64,000 nt of DNA, taken from assembly GCA_033030425.1 (NCBI GenBank), contig JAUFSD010000022.1, forward strand, positions 248,001-312,000, in the 5' to 3' direction. Origin of the DNA: Verpa conica (taxonomy: Eukaryota > Ascomycota > Pezizomycetes > Pezizales > Morchellaceae). Both the position numbers and the translations under genes were made by a program. Positions 9,839 to 20,473 of this stretch are shown here, piece after piece. How positions within the stretch are numbered: position 1 is the stretch's first letter; every line of letters starts with the position of its first letter. The notes beneath the pieces were generated by a model. It had not been told where the DNA came from. It was given only the letters and a program-made list of their open reading frames with translations, and did no database searches.

Positions 9839-12507
9839 ATGAGTGGTCAAACAAATACAAAAGCCCCAGACCACACGGCAGATGTGATCGAGAAACAGCC
9901 AATTGACGGATCTACAAACTCTAGCTTTGATGATTCAAGCAATGAGAGTGGATTGGTGGAGGGTGATTATGGTTCCCAAGGCGGCCATGTTTTTGAAGAT
10001 AAGAAAGTGGCCGATTATTGGAGGGGTGTTTATGAGAAGGCTACATATGAAGGGAGGCATCGGTTTGATCCATCTTTTAAGTGGAGTGCCAAGGAGGAAA
10101 AAAAGCTCCTCCGAAAGGTAACTTCATTCCATTAGTCATTCGTACTACTACGCGCAATATACTAATTTAAATACGTATTTTCTAGATTGATTGGAGGATC
10201 ATGTCATGGACTTGGGTAAATATCTGCTCCAGTTATACTATTACATATTTTACTAATCCCGGCAGCTCATGTTCTGTTCCTTAGATCTGAACCGCAGGAA
10301 CATAAACCGTGCTATTAGCGATAACATGGTAATTATTTGGCCCCTGGAGCTCAAATATCCACCAGGCTATATACTAACAGATACTTATAAAAAAGCTTGA
10401 CGAACTTGGAATGAACACCAACGATTTCAACTATGGACAGACTGTAAGCTCTACCTTTGGCCCCGAGCCACCCGAGCCATCTGACATGAAGCCTTTTGCA
10501 ATATAGATCTTCTTATTATGCTTTCTATCAGCTGAACTTCCCAGCGGTCTTAGTAAGTTACCTCCTATCAATATTCATCGTTGACTCATAGCTCCTAACA
10601 CTTTAAATAGTCAGCAAAAAAGTAGGACCGGATAGGTAAACTCCTAGCCAAAACTTTACGGCAAACTTCTACTAACAGCCACAAAGATGGATCCCATTCA
10701 TTATCGTAAGCTGGTCTATAATCAGCGCTTGCCAGGCTGGTCTTACCTCAAAAACCGGATATTACGTATGCCGTGCCCTTCTAGGATTCCTCATGGGAGG
10801 GTTTATCCCGTAAGTAGTTTATCTAAGAGGTAACTTGAGGATTTAGCTAAAGATTTCTACAGGGATGCTGTTCTATACTTGACTTATTTCTATGTAATTA
10901 TTCCCTCCTTGGTAGTAGATTAACACAGACTTACTAATTGATCTTCTTTTGGACAGAAATCCAAAGAACTGTAAATTCTCCCGAAAGACTCCCCTCCCCC
11001 AAAAAGAAGCTGCGCTGAAACTTTATAGGCCAATTAGACTTTCATGGTTCTGGACAGCTATTAGCACCTGTAACATTGTTGGTTCATTCTTAGCGGCAGG
11101 AATCCTCAAGATGCGTGGTATCCGAGGATGGGGTGGTTGGCAATGGCTGTTAGTAGCATAACCCCTCATAAAAAACGCTCTATTAATCACAACTCTCAGA
11201 TTCTTGATCGAAGGAACAATCACTTTCATCATTGGGATTGCAAGTTGGATGTTGATGCCGCCAGGTATATTAAACCCTTCAGTACCCCAGTTTAGCTAAT
11301 ACTAATCATTTTTTTTATCGACCAGGGCCTACACAAACGGCGAATTGGGCTAGGGGTAAAAACGGTTGGTTCTCGGAAAGAGAGGAACTTATCTTGGTTA
11401 ATCGGCTTTTACGCGATGATCCTTCAAAAGGTCCATTACTGAACTGTCCATGTCTTTGGATTTATACTCACTTTGGATGCAATTAGGTGATATGCACAAT
11501 CGACAAGCAGTTGGTCCTACCATGCTATTTAAGGCATTTAAGGATTATGATCTATGGCCTGTTTACATTGTGAGTACATTAAAAATCCTCATTCCCCCCT
11601 CCCCTTGGTATATCTAACATATATAGCTCGGATTTCTCGCCTACATTCCCGCACAAGCACCTACGACATATCTATCCCTAACGCTACGCAATCTCGGTTT
11701 CTCAGTGTTCGAATCTAATCTACTAACAATTCCGAGTCAGTTACTATTTATGGTCAACGTAAGTAAAAAGCTAACCCCCCTTAACTATCAGTGTTTTCTA
11801 ATGCGTATTTCGTATTTAGCTCCTGCTCGTATCTAAAGTAAGCGAGTGGCTGAATGAAAGGAGCTTGGTATCGTCATCCAGTAATGTCTGGATCTTACCA
11901 TGGCTGATCGCACTTATCGCCATTCCGGCGAGTGCTAGTGCATGGATTCGGTATGCACTGCTGTCAGGATTAACATCGTATCCGTATTGCCATGCAATCA
12001 TAGTCGCCTGGTATGTTTATCTCCAAAAATCGAGCCATTGGATTTCTTATTGACACTATCTTGCTAGGAACTCGAGGAATTCAAACACTGTACGAACAAG
12101 GGCTGTCAGTGCCGCCTTATACAATATGTTTGTCACCTCATTCAAGCCCTACTAAAAATCGCTTTATGTACTAATAAAGGCTTTCACAACCAGGTTCGTC
12201 CAAGGTGGTAACATTGTCGCGAGTAATATCTATAGAGATGACGATAAACCACTATGTAACCCCCCTTTATCCACTCGACTCGTATGTCCCGCTAACAAGA
12301 TGAATAGACCGTAGAGGGAATAAGATTCTTCTCGGTATCTGCTGCTGCAATATCGCGCTATTCTGGCTCGTCAAGGGCTACTATATCAAACGAAACGCTA
12401 GACGCCAAAGAGCCTGGGATGCGATGTCGAAGGGCGAACAGATAGAGTATATCGAAACCACAAAAGATGAGGGCATGAAGAGATTAGATTTCCGGTTTGT
12501 GCATTAG
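9839..12507 (+). CDS. MFS permease, Dal5/allantoate-anion symporter family
   Basis: I join 18 exons: 9839-10117, 10186-10215, 10266-10328, 10396-10443, 10507-10552, 10611-10635, 10687-10809, 10863-10893, 10957-10970, 11029-11148, 11200-11264, 11326-11430, 11487-11569, 11627-11758, 11820-12010, 12068-12127, 12194-12255, 12308-12507. All phases agree, giving 558 residues. Family landmarks occur in order: KIDWRIMSW, the LDLNRRNI helix, MNTNDFNYGQT, ELPSGLISKKVGPDRWIP, RALLGFLMGGFIPD, RLSWFWTA, FLIEGTITFIIGIASW, RDDPSKGDMHNRQAV, SYPYCHA, WNSRNSNTVRTRAVSAALYNM and a KRLDFRF tail. Members carry allantoate, nicotinate, biotin-precursor or related anions across the plasma membrane, so the substrate is not certain. 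Exon 9 is only 14 nt. No frame break is seen, so the gene looks functional. Confidence 0.9.
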
Positions 12508-13088
12508 TTTACTTTTTGAGGAAGTGGGGGGAGGGGCTGAAAAGGATTCTCAATTCCACGGAATATTCTGTAGATAAAAGTATATAAAATTCAATACGAG
12601 AGAAATTACTCTGGGTATACTATGCCGGAGTCCGTAGGAGCCGGCATATCGCGCACCGAGAATATCCAAACACCCGAGTTAGAAGCAATCAGCTTCTTTT
12701 GGTCCGACAGTTCCAGTCGCATAATATCAACCATTGACTGATTATATAAATATAAGCACATCCAAGCTAAGCCTGCATCGATGCAGACCCCCCCGCAGCC
12801 TGGCAATTAAACCCGAGTTAGCCGGGCCAGCACAAAAGGTAACCAACTAAGAACGCTAAAGTAAACATTGTAACCTATATGTAAGCATACATACATATAC
12901 CTAGCACAGATAAGAATCTCCCCCACCAGAATACTCCGAGAGCCCATACTTGGCTCATATAGCCTACGCACCCACCAGCAACTTCAATCTGAACCTCAGC
13001 CAACTCTCTCTTACTCACCACAATACTATCTTGAACCACCGAACCTAAAATAATTAAACGCCCCCCAAAAAAGTAGAAGCATCACAGA
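12508..13088. other. intergenic
   Basis: This is the 3' flank of the MFS gene and the promoter/leader of the methyltransferase gene. The leader just before 13089 is A/C-rich, as is common in fungi. I see no further gene. Confidence 0.6.
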
Positions 13089-14309
13089 ATGTACACCAGC
13101 ACAGAGCTCTATCCTAACGCGGAAGTCGGCAATGCTGTACATGAGTACTGTATCGACCACTCGACGCCGGTTCCGAAGCATCTCGTCGAGCACCGCGAAG
13201 CTACCATCAAATGGGCCAACGAGACAGGCAATGATCCAGACATGATGATCAGTACTCTCCAGGTATGTCTTCACTTATTTGTATAGACCATAAGACGGTG
13301 TCTCATACAACTCCACCCAATACTGGTCTTGGCATAGGTCATTACTTTATATATGCTAGTCACGTGATGTCAACCCCCCCTTGTTAACTCACTTATACAG
13401 GCGCAATTCTTGATGTTTTATGCAAAAGCCCAAGGAGTTAAACGAGGTAGTTCTAGTTCTACACTTTTATTCTAATCTTTTTGCCCCCCCCCCCACTTTA
13501 AAGAATTTTTTTATTTTTTATATAAGCCCATTTTCTGAGTTGTAAAGCTGATACTTTTTTTAAGTACTTGAAATCGGGATGTTTACCGGATATTCAGCCC
13601 TTGCTTGGGCTGAAGCCATGAAAGATGTGCCTGATGCAGAAGTAAGCCTATATAATTGAGTCCTAACCCAGTTGTATCACGCATCAAGTACACAAACTAA
13701 CAGAAGGGGGGGGGGGAGGGAAAGATCATCTGCCTCGACATCCCCGGTAAATCCACAGATTTCGCCACCGAGACATTCAGCAAAGTTGGGGCCAACAAAG
13801 TCATAAAAGTCATCACAGGAAACGCCGAGACCAGGTAAAAGCACTATCAAAAGAAAGGAGAAATATCAAACTAAATCTGACACACAAAACACAAACACAC
13901 ACAGCATCGAAACCCTCGCAGGTCAAAAATTCGACCTTGTGTTCATAGACGCCAACAAAGATGGCTACGTAACATATTTTGAAAAAGTCCTCGGTCTGAA
14001 CCTGTTAGCTGCAAAAGGCACCATTATTGCCGATAACGCATTGAAGCGAGGGCTTGTTGCAGATAACTCGGAGCGTAATCCGGCGAGTCAGAATGCATTC
14101 CAAATGGGGAGTTATAAGTGAGACTTTCACCCAACCCCCCCCCCCCCCTTTTTTTTTTTTTCTACTACTATAGGGACGTTAGTATTGACTAAAGGGGGGG
14201 GGTACGTAGGAGTATTGATAGGTTTAATAAGTTTGTGAGGGATGATCCGAGAGTTGAACATGTACTACTTCCGGCTTTTGATGGGTTAAATTTTATTAGG
14301 TTGAAGTAG
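13089..14309 (+). CDS. class I SAM-dependent O-methyltransferase (CCoAOMT-like)
   Basis: Six exons (13089-13262, 13401-13446, 13565-13641, 13704-13834, 13905-14117, 14210-14309) give 246 residues, usual for the Methyltransf_3 family. The SAM-binding motif I VLEIGMFTGYSA spans residues 74-85. Next come CLDIPGKS, FDLVFIDANKDGYVTYF (metal/SAM-binding region), the IIADNALKRG segment, and the LLPAFDGLNFIRLK C-terminus typical of caffeoyl-CoA/catechol-type enzymes. These transfer methyl groups to hydroxyls in a metal-dependent way; the fungal substrate is unknown. The acceptor of intron 3 is ambiguous. CAG at 13703 retains a G-run coding KGGGEG, whereas AAAG at 13724 gives 239 residues. Introns 2 and 5 carry long C runs. 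Confidence 0.87.
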
Positions 14310-15217
14310 TGGGTTGGGTTGATGAGAGTATAAGCTAGGTGCTGGTGCTGGGTTATGAAAAAAAGGAAAAATATAATACAGGGTTAGTGGATGGCTCTGT
14401 GTAGATAGTTTCCCAGCGCATCTAAGTAGTGTCGATTTATACCGCTTCTAGAGTACCCCGAGCCAATTAGTAACTACAGCTCAGTCCAGAGCTATCCCTA
14501 TGTGATATTCTAAATGATATAGTTATACAAGCCCCCACAAAAGCTCTATATATATCCCAAATAAATAAAAAGATATCAGTGGCTATCCAATCTTACTAGA
14601 AGCCCTAGGCAAGAGCGGATACACGGAAGGAAAGGAAAAAAGAAAACAAAAACTACCACTTTAAGCACCCATAACATTCCTTCGACAATGTACTACCAAT
14701 CGGTGTGAATGTAGCTCTGATATAGTCTTACGAGATTACTGTACCGTGCGCGCGTCATTAGAGATAAGGTAGTACAAAGCTAGATTACTTGTAAGAATTA
14801 ACACGATATTAATATACCGTCCCCTCCCGCCCCTAGCTCTCCCCTTACTAAGTACGGTTATATTATACAAAAGAGACAACATTCCGGTACATCCGTGCAT
14901 GTACATACAGAAGTAGAGAGCTCGAGCCCTTTCCGGGATAATAGAGTGATTCTGAGAAATCTTTCCTTTTTTTACGGACCGGTCTATCATACGGGGTGGT
15001 GGGGGTGCTTAGGGGGGGGGGGGGTGAGGGACGGGGCACGGGAGATGGGAGACGGGAGACTGGAGATGGGGAGGGAATTATTGTATAATATCACGACCAT
15101 CTCCATGTTTTCTTTCTTGACTTTGGTTCAGTACCCAACCAACCAGTAAGCTCACTGACGTTTACCACAACACGATACTTCCCTAGTACCACCACAACCT
15201 TAAGCCTCCCCCACACC
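14310..15217. other. intergenic
   Basis: AT-rich 3' flank of the methyltransferase, then a G-rich patch (G run near 15011-15024 followed by GGGAGATGGGAGAC-type imperfect repeats to about 15070) and the C/A-rich leader of the F-box gene. Short frames here look spurious. Confidence 0.6.
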
Positions 15218-16876
15218 ATGGCACTCACACCAGAGCCTCTCCCCGGTAACTATACCACACCCACCACGCCACAACCCTAACCCACTAACACCCCCTCCTC
15301 TCCCCCCCACATAGAAATCTCCCAACTCCGACTCCTCCCCTCTTTGTCACGTTACGGCCAACTCCTACTCTCCACAAACCCATGCGACCAAAGATCCCTA
15401 CGCGCGCTAGCTGCGGGGCTAGAAGAAGAAGAAGCAACCGACCCAATCCCACCCACCTTCGAGCCGATCACTGAAGAAACACGCCCCCGGATCACTGACG
15501 ACACACTAGCGGCACTAGAGCAAGAACAGGATGCGCTCTGGGAACTACAGCAGAAGCACGCGCTGCGTCGGCAGCGATGGACAGAGCGGTTCGGTAACCC
15601 ACATACGCGACTGGGACGCCTACAGAGCGCGCTAGAAGCCACCACCACCACCACCACCACCAGAGGGGAAGTGGGGGATGTTCCGGGTTGGGTTGGTGAT
15701 AGTTGGTTAGTGAGGTTGGTTGTGTTTTATACCCCGGTGTTGGAGAGGTTGGTGCGGTTTTTGGATTTGCAGGCGTTGGTGGGTCTCATGGGGACGTCGA
15801 TGGTGGTGAGGAGGGTGTTGGTGGGGTATCCGGTGGTGTGGAGGTGTGTTTCTTTTAATGTGCGGAGAAGGAGGAGTAATGAGGTGGAGAGGGTGGTGGC
15901 GGATGTGTGGGCTGGTGATAGGGGGAGGTTTATTTCTGGGGCGTTGAGACTTGGTGGTGGTGGTGGAGCGGAGATGAGGTTGCTTTCTTCTATCCCGTTG
16001 GTGGGGTTGAGGGTTTTGAATCTGGATGGGTCTCCGGCGGCGGGGAGTATGGCTTTTTATGATGTGTTGAGGATTACGAGAGGTACTTTGGAGGTCTTGA
16101 GTATCAGGTTTTGCAAGTTTGTTGGGGTGGAAGATGTCGAGAAGGTTTTGGTCTCTTGCGCGGTTAAGGATGCAGAAGATGAAGAGGTGGATGAAGACGA
16201 GGATGAAGATGATGATGAAGATGAAGATGATAATACTGAGTACTCCCCCATCAAGGACCCCACCTGCGCTTTAAAGAAACTCCGAATCTGGGGGATCCAA
16301 GGAAACCCCACACAAGACTCCACATACCCCAAGACGGCACTCCCAGTAGAACTCAACAGGAACTACATTGATCGCAGATCCAAACTCGAGAAAGCAATCG
16401 AGACCGACCAACGCAAGCAATTTATCAACGGCATGTTTTACATCCCCCACAGCGTTCCAAGAAAAGTCCCCAAATACTGGGGTAGTATTGCCCCCGCATT
16501 ACAAGACATCACCGGCAGGCTCCTCGCCATTGCAAGACAGCTAGAGGTCGAGACAGACTTTGAGGATTGCGATAATTCAGGCGGCTGCTGGAGTCACAGG
16601 TATATAAGCAGAACGGGCAAAGAGTGGAAGGTTGGTGTTCCGGGGTTGAAGATTGGGCGGAAATGCACCGGGTGTGGGCTTGAGAGGGAGAGGGCCATGT
16701 GTCGTGACTGTGAGGAGCATAGGACTTGTTCCGGGTGTAGAAGTTTCTTTTGTTGTGAATGCGACTGTGACTTTTCCTTTGTCAATGATAAGTGTGCTCC
16801 GTGCATAGATAAGGGGAACCGTACTGTGGGGACTATCACGGAGGGGCTTCACTGGGGCTTGTGGTCAAGTCCTTAG
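15218..16876 (+). CDS. F-box-like protein with Cys-rich C-terminus
   Basis: Exon 1 (15218-15245) and exon 2 (15315-16876) give 529 residues. The ATG at 15218 is joined across a 69-nt intron with GTAACT donor and CATAG acceptor. An F-box-like helical region lies at about 148-190 (TPVLERLVRFLDLQALVGLM). Leu-rich segments follow (LRVLNLDG, LEVLSIRFC), then an Asp/Glu tract near 285-315. The C-terminus has repeated CxxC pairs (KCTGC, MCRDC, TCSGC, then FCCECDCD and CAPC), suggesting a zinc-binding fold. F-box proteins recruit substrates to SCF ubiquitin ligases; the Cys-rich end may bind a substrate or act RING-like. Codon use shifts from C-rich to G-rich inside the exon near 15660 and back near 16240. 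Function is inferred from architecture only. Confidence 0.75.
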
Positions 16877-18067
16877 AGCTGATGATTCTAGTATGGATAG
16901 GTAGATGAGAAGATAGATGCTTGTAAAACAGGGCCTCAGTGATACGGCCTATAAGATGCCAAACCCGATAGGATATCTACCAATGCATGTAAATAGCCAA
17001 TACCACACCCTATAATACAGATCTATATACCAAAGCGAGTGACCGCCCATGACCCGGAGATCCGCAGCGGGGATGTTCTTCAATCTGACAGGGGCCAAAG
17101 ACGCAACCGGGCCTTCCTCCCGCGCATTAATCTAGACTCGCTTGTCAACTGAGAAGCTTATGTCTTGTATCCAGCGTGTCACGACAAATTCTCTCATTTC
17201 CTCTTTCCACGCGGGCGTTAGAAGCTGACGTCAAACGAGGCTTATGTGTGGACTTTCCCTGTTTAATCGCAGATTCATGCAAGACGAAATGGAAATCTTA
17301 AAAGTGCAAAAAGCGGGGGGAGGGAGGGATAAATCTGACAAGACCCTACGGAACGCAGCCACACAGAGATCGTATAATATGGAAATAGAGTAAATTTAGA
17401 GTACTCTACCACACAGGGCCCGCAGACACCGCTTCATAGAGCCGCCAATAACCTTCCCACAACCCAGATCTCCCTTGGCTTTTATACAAAGTGTCTTTCC
17501 TCTCCTCTTCCTCTCTTCTTCCTCTCTTCCTCTTCCTCTCTTCTTCTTCCCTCTTCCTGCCAACTCGCCCTCCAACCTCGCCTACACAACTTACTCGCCG
17601 TCTGCCAACTACTCAACCACAACCAACCAACGTTTCTCTATGGAAGTTTCGCCAACACTACATCTTTCTGTCGACGCTATTGTTTCGAATATTTCTCCCT
17701 TCTTGCTCCTATTGTTGGCCGTTGCACTGCGCCCCTGAAAGAAGGTCACTCTCAAAGAAAACCAACCTTTTGGCGCTGACCGATCAGTGGGTTTTTTTAT
17801 TATTATTATTACAACTAGAACCTATTTCTACAGCTGAGCCTGTTCCCTTACGAACCATTAATCACTTTCGTAAGCCTGGGGGAAAACACGCACAAAAAAA
17901 AAAGATCACTCTAGATTGTTTTTTTTTTCTCTCGACCACCCCCCCCCGCTCCCTTGTCGCCTAGTTCACATACCACGTGCAAACATCACACACACACACA
18001 CACACACAAAATAAATAAGAGAATCTTTTTTTTTCTTTCCCCACGGCTATAACCGGCTAGATCAACC
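16877..18067 (+). promoter_or_regulatory. promoter and probable long leader of the AGC kinase gene
   Basis: About 1.2 kb precedes the kinase start. It includes a pyrimidine-rich tract (CTTCCTCT-type repeats, 17490-17560) typical of fungal promoters and transcription starts. A short upstream ORF lies at 17640-17738 (32 codons, hydrophobic C-terminus). A T run lies near 17920 and a CA repeat ends about 60 nt before the ATG. If transcription starts just after the CT tract, the leader is about 500 nt or contains an intron. Longer frames here are low-complexity and look spurious. Confidence 0.5.
17987..18008 (+). repeat. (CA)11 microsatellite
   Basis: Eleven CA units lie in the presumed leader of the kinase gene, shortly before the start codon. 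Confidence 0.9.
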
Positions 18068-19939
18068 ATGTTCAACTTGGATGACCAGGATCACACCCCA
18101 CGGGGTCGCCCGGGTCCCGCTCCAGTCCCTGAACCACAAAGTGATGTCAAGCCGATCTATGGCTTCGGCGGAGGGCGCCGTCGGGCATCCATCACTGCCG
18201 CTGCGAACGCCGATGGTACATGCAGCGTGCACTCGCTCGCCTGCGCGGTTGCTGCGGCAAAGATCTCGCCGTGCCCGCCAAAGGCGCTGCAAGGGGGGTT
18301 AAGCCAGCTCTTTGCGCACTCCGAGGTGTCTTCGTGTGCGCCTAGTCGTGCAGCGAGCGATGCAGGTGACATTGCGAGTGAGAGACCAGCTACAACGGCG
18401 GCGACAGTGAAGTCTAGTGGTGGTGGTGGGAAGAGGAAGAAGAAAAAGTCCGGAAAGAACGCAAAGAAGAATCAGATCCTTGATCTGAGTAAGTTTGATG
18501 CTGACTTTGAAGGGGTAAAGAAGGGGAATGGAAAGATGCCGACGGTAACGGTTAGTGCGGACGATGAGTGGAGTAGAATCGGAAAGGTTGCGGAGCCGGA
18601 TTGGACTTTTATGAAGAGGCCTGTTACGGCTACTTCGTCTACTTGCTCTTCGAGGTCTTCGTCTCCGCCGCGGCCGAGTGGGTTGTCGTCGCTGCTCTCT
18701 CAGGCGCATCCTGGGGATCTGGTGTCGGTTGTTGGTGACAGCGACACATCTGTTTCATCAGAGGCTGGTGACCCGGAACCTACAGAGACCTACGAAGTCG
18801 CTCTCGAGGAAGACTACGTCGCTCCTGACGCCTCTGATGTCCCCCGTAAGATGCACGCTGAGGACTTTGAACCCCTCCGCTGCCTCGGAAAGGGCACATA
18901 CGGCACCGTGATCCTGGTCCGACACCGTGAGACCGGTAAGCTATATGCGCAGAAACAGCTCAAGAAAGCCTCCCTCATCGTGCACAAGAAGATGGTCGAG
19001 CAAACCAAAACAGAGCGCACGATCCTCGAGAGCGTACACCACCCATTCGTAGTCAAACTATACTACGCATTCCAGGACCTCGAGAAACTATACCTCATCC
19101 TCGAATACGCACAAGGCGGGGAGTTATTCCTACACCTCACACAACAGACCATGCTCCCCGAGACCACAGCTGTATTCTACCTCGCCGAGTTAGTACTAGC
19201 ATTAAGTCATCTCCACCTCAACGTCGGCGTCGTCTACCGCGACCTCAAACCCGAAAACTGCCTCCTGGACTCCACCGGTCATCTCCTACTAACAGACTTC
19301 GGTCTCAGCAAAGTCAAAACCGACGACTCTGCATGCCGCAGCTTCCTCGGCACTCCCGAGTACATGGCGCCCGAAGTCCTGCAAGGCAACGGCGAGAAAG
19401 AATACGGCTGCGAAGTCGACTGGTGGGGCGTAGGTGCCCTCGCATGCGACCTCATGACCGGAGGACCCCCCTTCCGCGGCAACAACCACAAAAAGGTCGC
19501 CGAGCGCATCACAAAGCAGAAACTCAGCCTACCGTATTTCTTATCCGCGGAAGCTAAAGACCTCATCACCCGCTTCCTCAGAAAGGACCCTACCAAGCGG
19601 TTGGGCTATAATATGCCAAAGGACTTGGCTACGATAAAGGCTCATAGGTTCTTTAGGAAGATCGATTGGGCTGCATTGGAACGCCGAGAGATTGAGCCTC
19701 CGATCATCCCGTTTATCACTAATCCGGAACTTGCGGAGAATTTTAGCGCCGATTTTACGGGGTTGAGCTTGTCGCCGCCTGTTGGTGGGATTGCGTGTGG
19801 TGGCAGAAGCGCTGGCGGTGCTGGCGGTGTGAGTGTGGGAAGTGTAGTCAGAGGGGAAGGCGTTGAGGAGAATCCATTCGGTGGGTTTAGTTTTGTGGCT
19901 AGTAGGAGTGTGTTGGATGCCTATGGAAGGTATGATTGA
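18068..19939 (+). CDS. AGC-family Ser/Thr kinase, S6K-like (psk1/Ypk3 group)
   Basis: A single exon of 623 residues. The first 265 residues are low-complexity with a basic patch (GGKRKKKKSGK). The kinase domain starts at FEPLRCLGKGTYG (267-279). The Gly loop is GKGTYG at 274-279, the ATP-binding Lys is K296 in AQKQL, the catalytic loop is YRDLKPEN with D392, DFG is at 410-412, and the activation loop SFLGTPEYMAPE has S425 at the PDK1-site position. An AGC tail follows, ending in a hydrophobic motif NPFGGFSF with S608. This matches yeast Ypk3 and S. pombe Psk1, TORC1-responsive kinases that phosphorylate ribosomal protein S6. That role is inferred from family resemblance. The Gly-rich insert (residues 574-600) between tail motifs is unusual. 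The copy is intact. Confidence 0.9.
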   Translation: MFNLDDQDHTPRGRPGPAPVPEPQSDVKPIYGFGGGRRRASITAAANADGTCSVHSLACAVAAAKISPCPPKALQGGLSQLFAHSEVSSCAPSRAASDAGDIASERPATTAATVKSSGGGGKRKKKKSGKNAKKNQILDLSKFDADFEGVKKGNGKMPTVTVSADDEWSRIGKVAEPDWTFMKRPVTATSSTCSSRSSSPPRPSGLSSLLSQAHPGDLVSVVGDSDTSVSSEAGDPEPTETYEVALEEDYVAPDASDVPRKMHAEDFEPLRCLGKGTYGTVILVRHRETGKLYAQKQLKKASLIVHKKMVEQTKTERTILESVHHPFVVKLYYAFQDLEKLYLILEYAQGGELFLHLTQQTMLPETTAVFYLAELVLALSHLHLNVGVVYRDLKPENCLLDSTGHLLLTDFGLSKVKTDDSACRSFLGTPEYMAPEVLQGNGEKEYGCEVDWWGVGALACDLMTGGPPFRGNNHKKVAERITKQKLSLPYFLSAEAKDLITRFLRKDPTKRLGYNMPKDLATIKAHRFFRKIDWAALERREIEPPIIPFITNPELAENFSADFTGLSLSPPVGGIACGGRSAGGAGGVSVGSVVRGEGVEENPFGGFSFVASRSVLDAYGRYD

Positions 19940-20400
19940 ATTTTAATGGGGAGGTGGGGTTATTGTGGAGGGGAGTTTTTTTTTTGTTTCTTTTCTTTTT
20001 TTTTCTTGCTTCTTTTGATACTGGATAAGTTGTGGACTATTGAAGACTGGAGGTAAAAGTTTACAACAGGTTTGTAGCATCTTGCTTTTACAGACGGCGT
20101 TTTTTTTCCCCCCCTACTTCCCGGGCGTGTTAGTTGCTTTACTACCTTTTACAGGATCTCCTTCCCCTTCTTGATTATTGTCTCAGCCTAGATAGATTAT
20201 CCCTTTACCTTTAGCTAGAGTAGAGCGTTAGACTAGAAATAGGCATAAAATACTACATACACAAAAGGGAGAGAATATGAGATGAGACCAAACAAAAAAT
20301 ACCAACCCTAACCCACTCCAAACAAACATTTCATCCGAACTTTTTTTTTCCCTCTCCCCCCCCACCCACTCCCTCATAAACAAAAAAAATGTTAAAGATC

Positions 20401-20473
20401 TGCCCGAAAGGCGAGTCGAACGCCTGATCTTCGCATTACGAGTGCGACGCCTTACCAACTTGGCCATCCGGGC
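20401..20473 (-). tRNA. tRNA-Thr (anticodon CGT)
   Basis: The minus strand folds into a complete cloverleaf. Acceptor GCCCGGA pairs with TTCGGGC with one G-U pair. The D arm is GGCC-AAGTTGGTAA-GGC. The anticodon stem TCGCA/TGCGA encloses loop CTCGTAA, so the anticodon is CGT. The T arm AGGCG/CGCCT encloses TTCGACT, and the discriminator is A. There is no intron. It reads ACG threonine codons. Confidence 0.94.

Noticed and set aside
17491..17964. 157-codon plus-strand frame upstream of the kinase
   Set aside because: Encoded by CT-rich repeats and T runs; low-complexity leader sequence rather than a protein.
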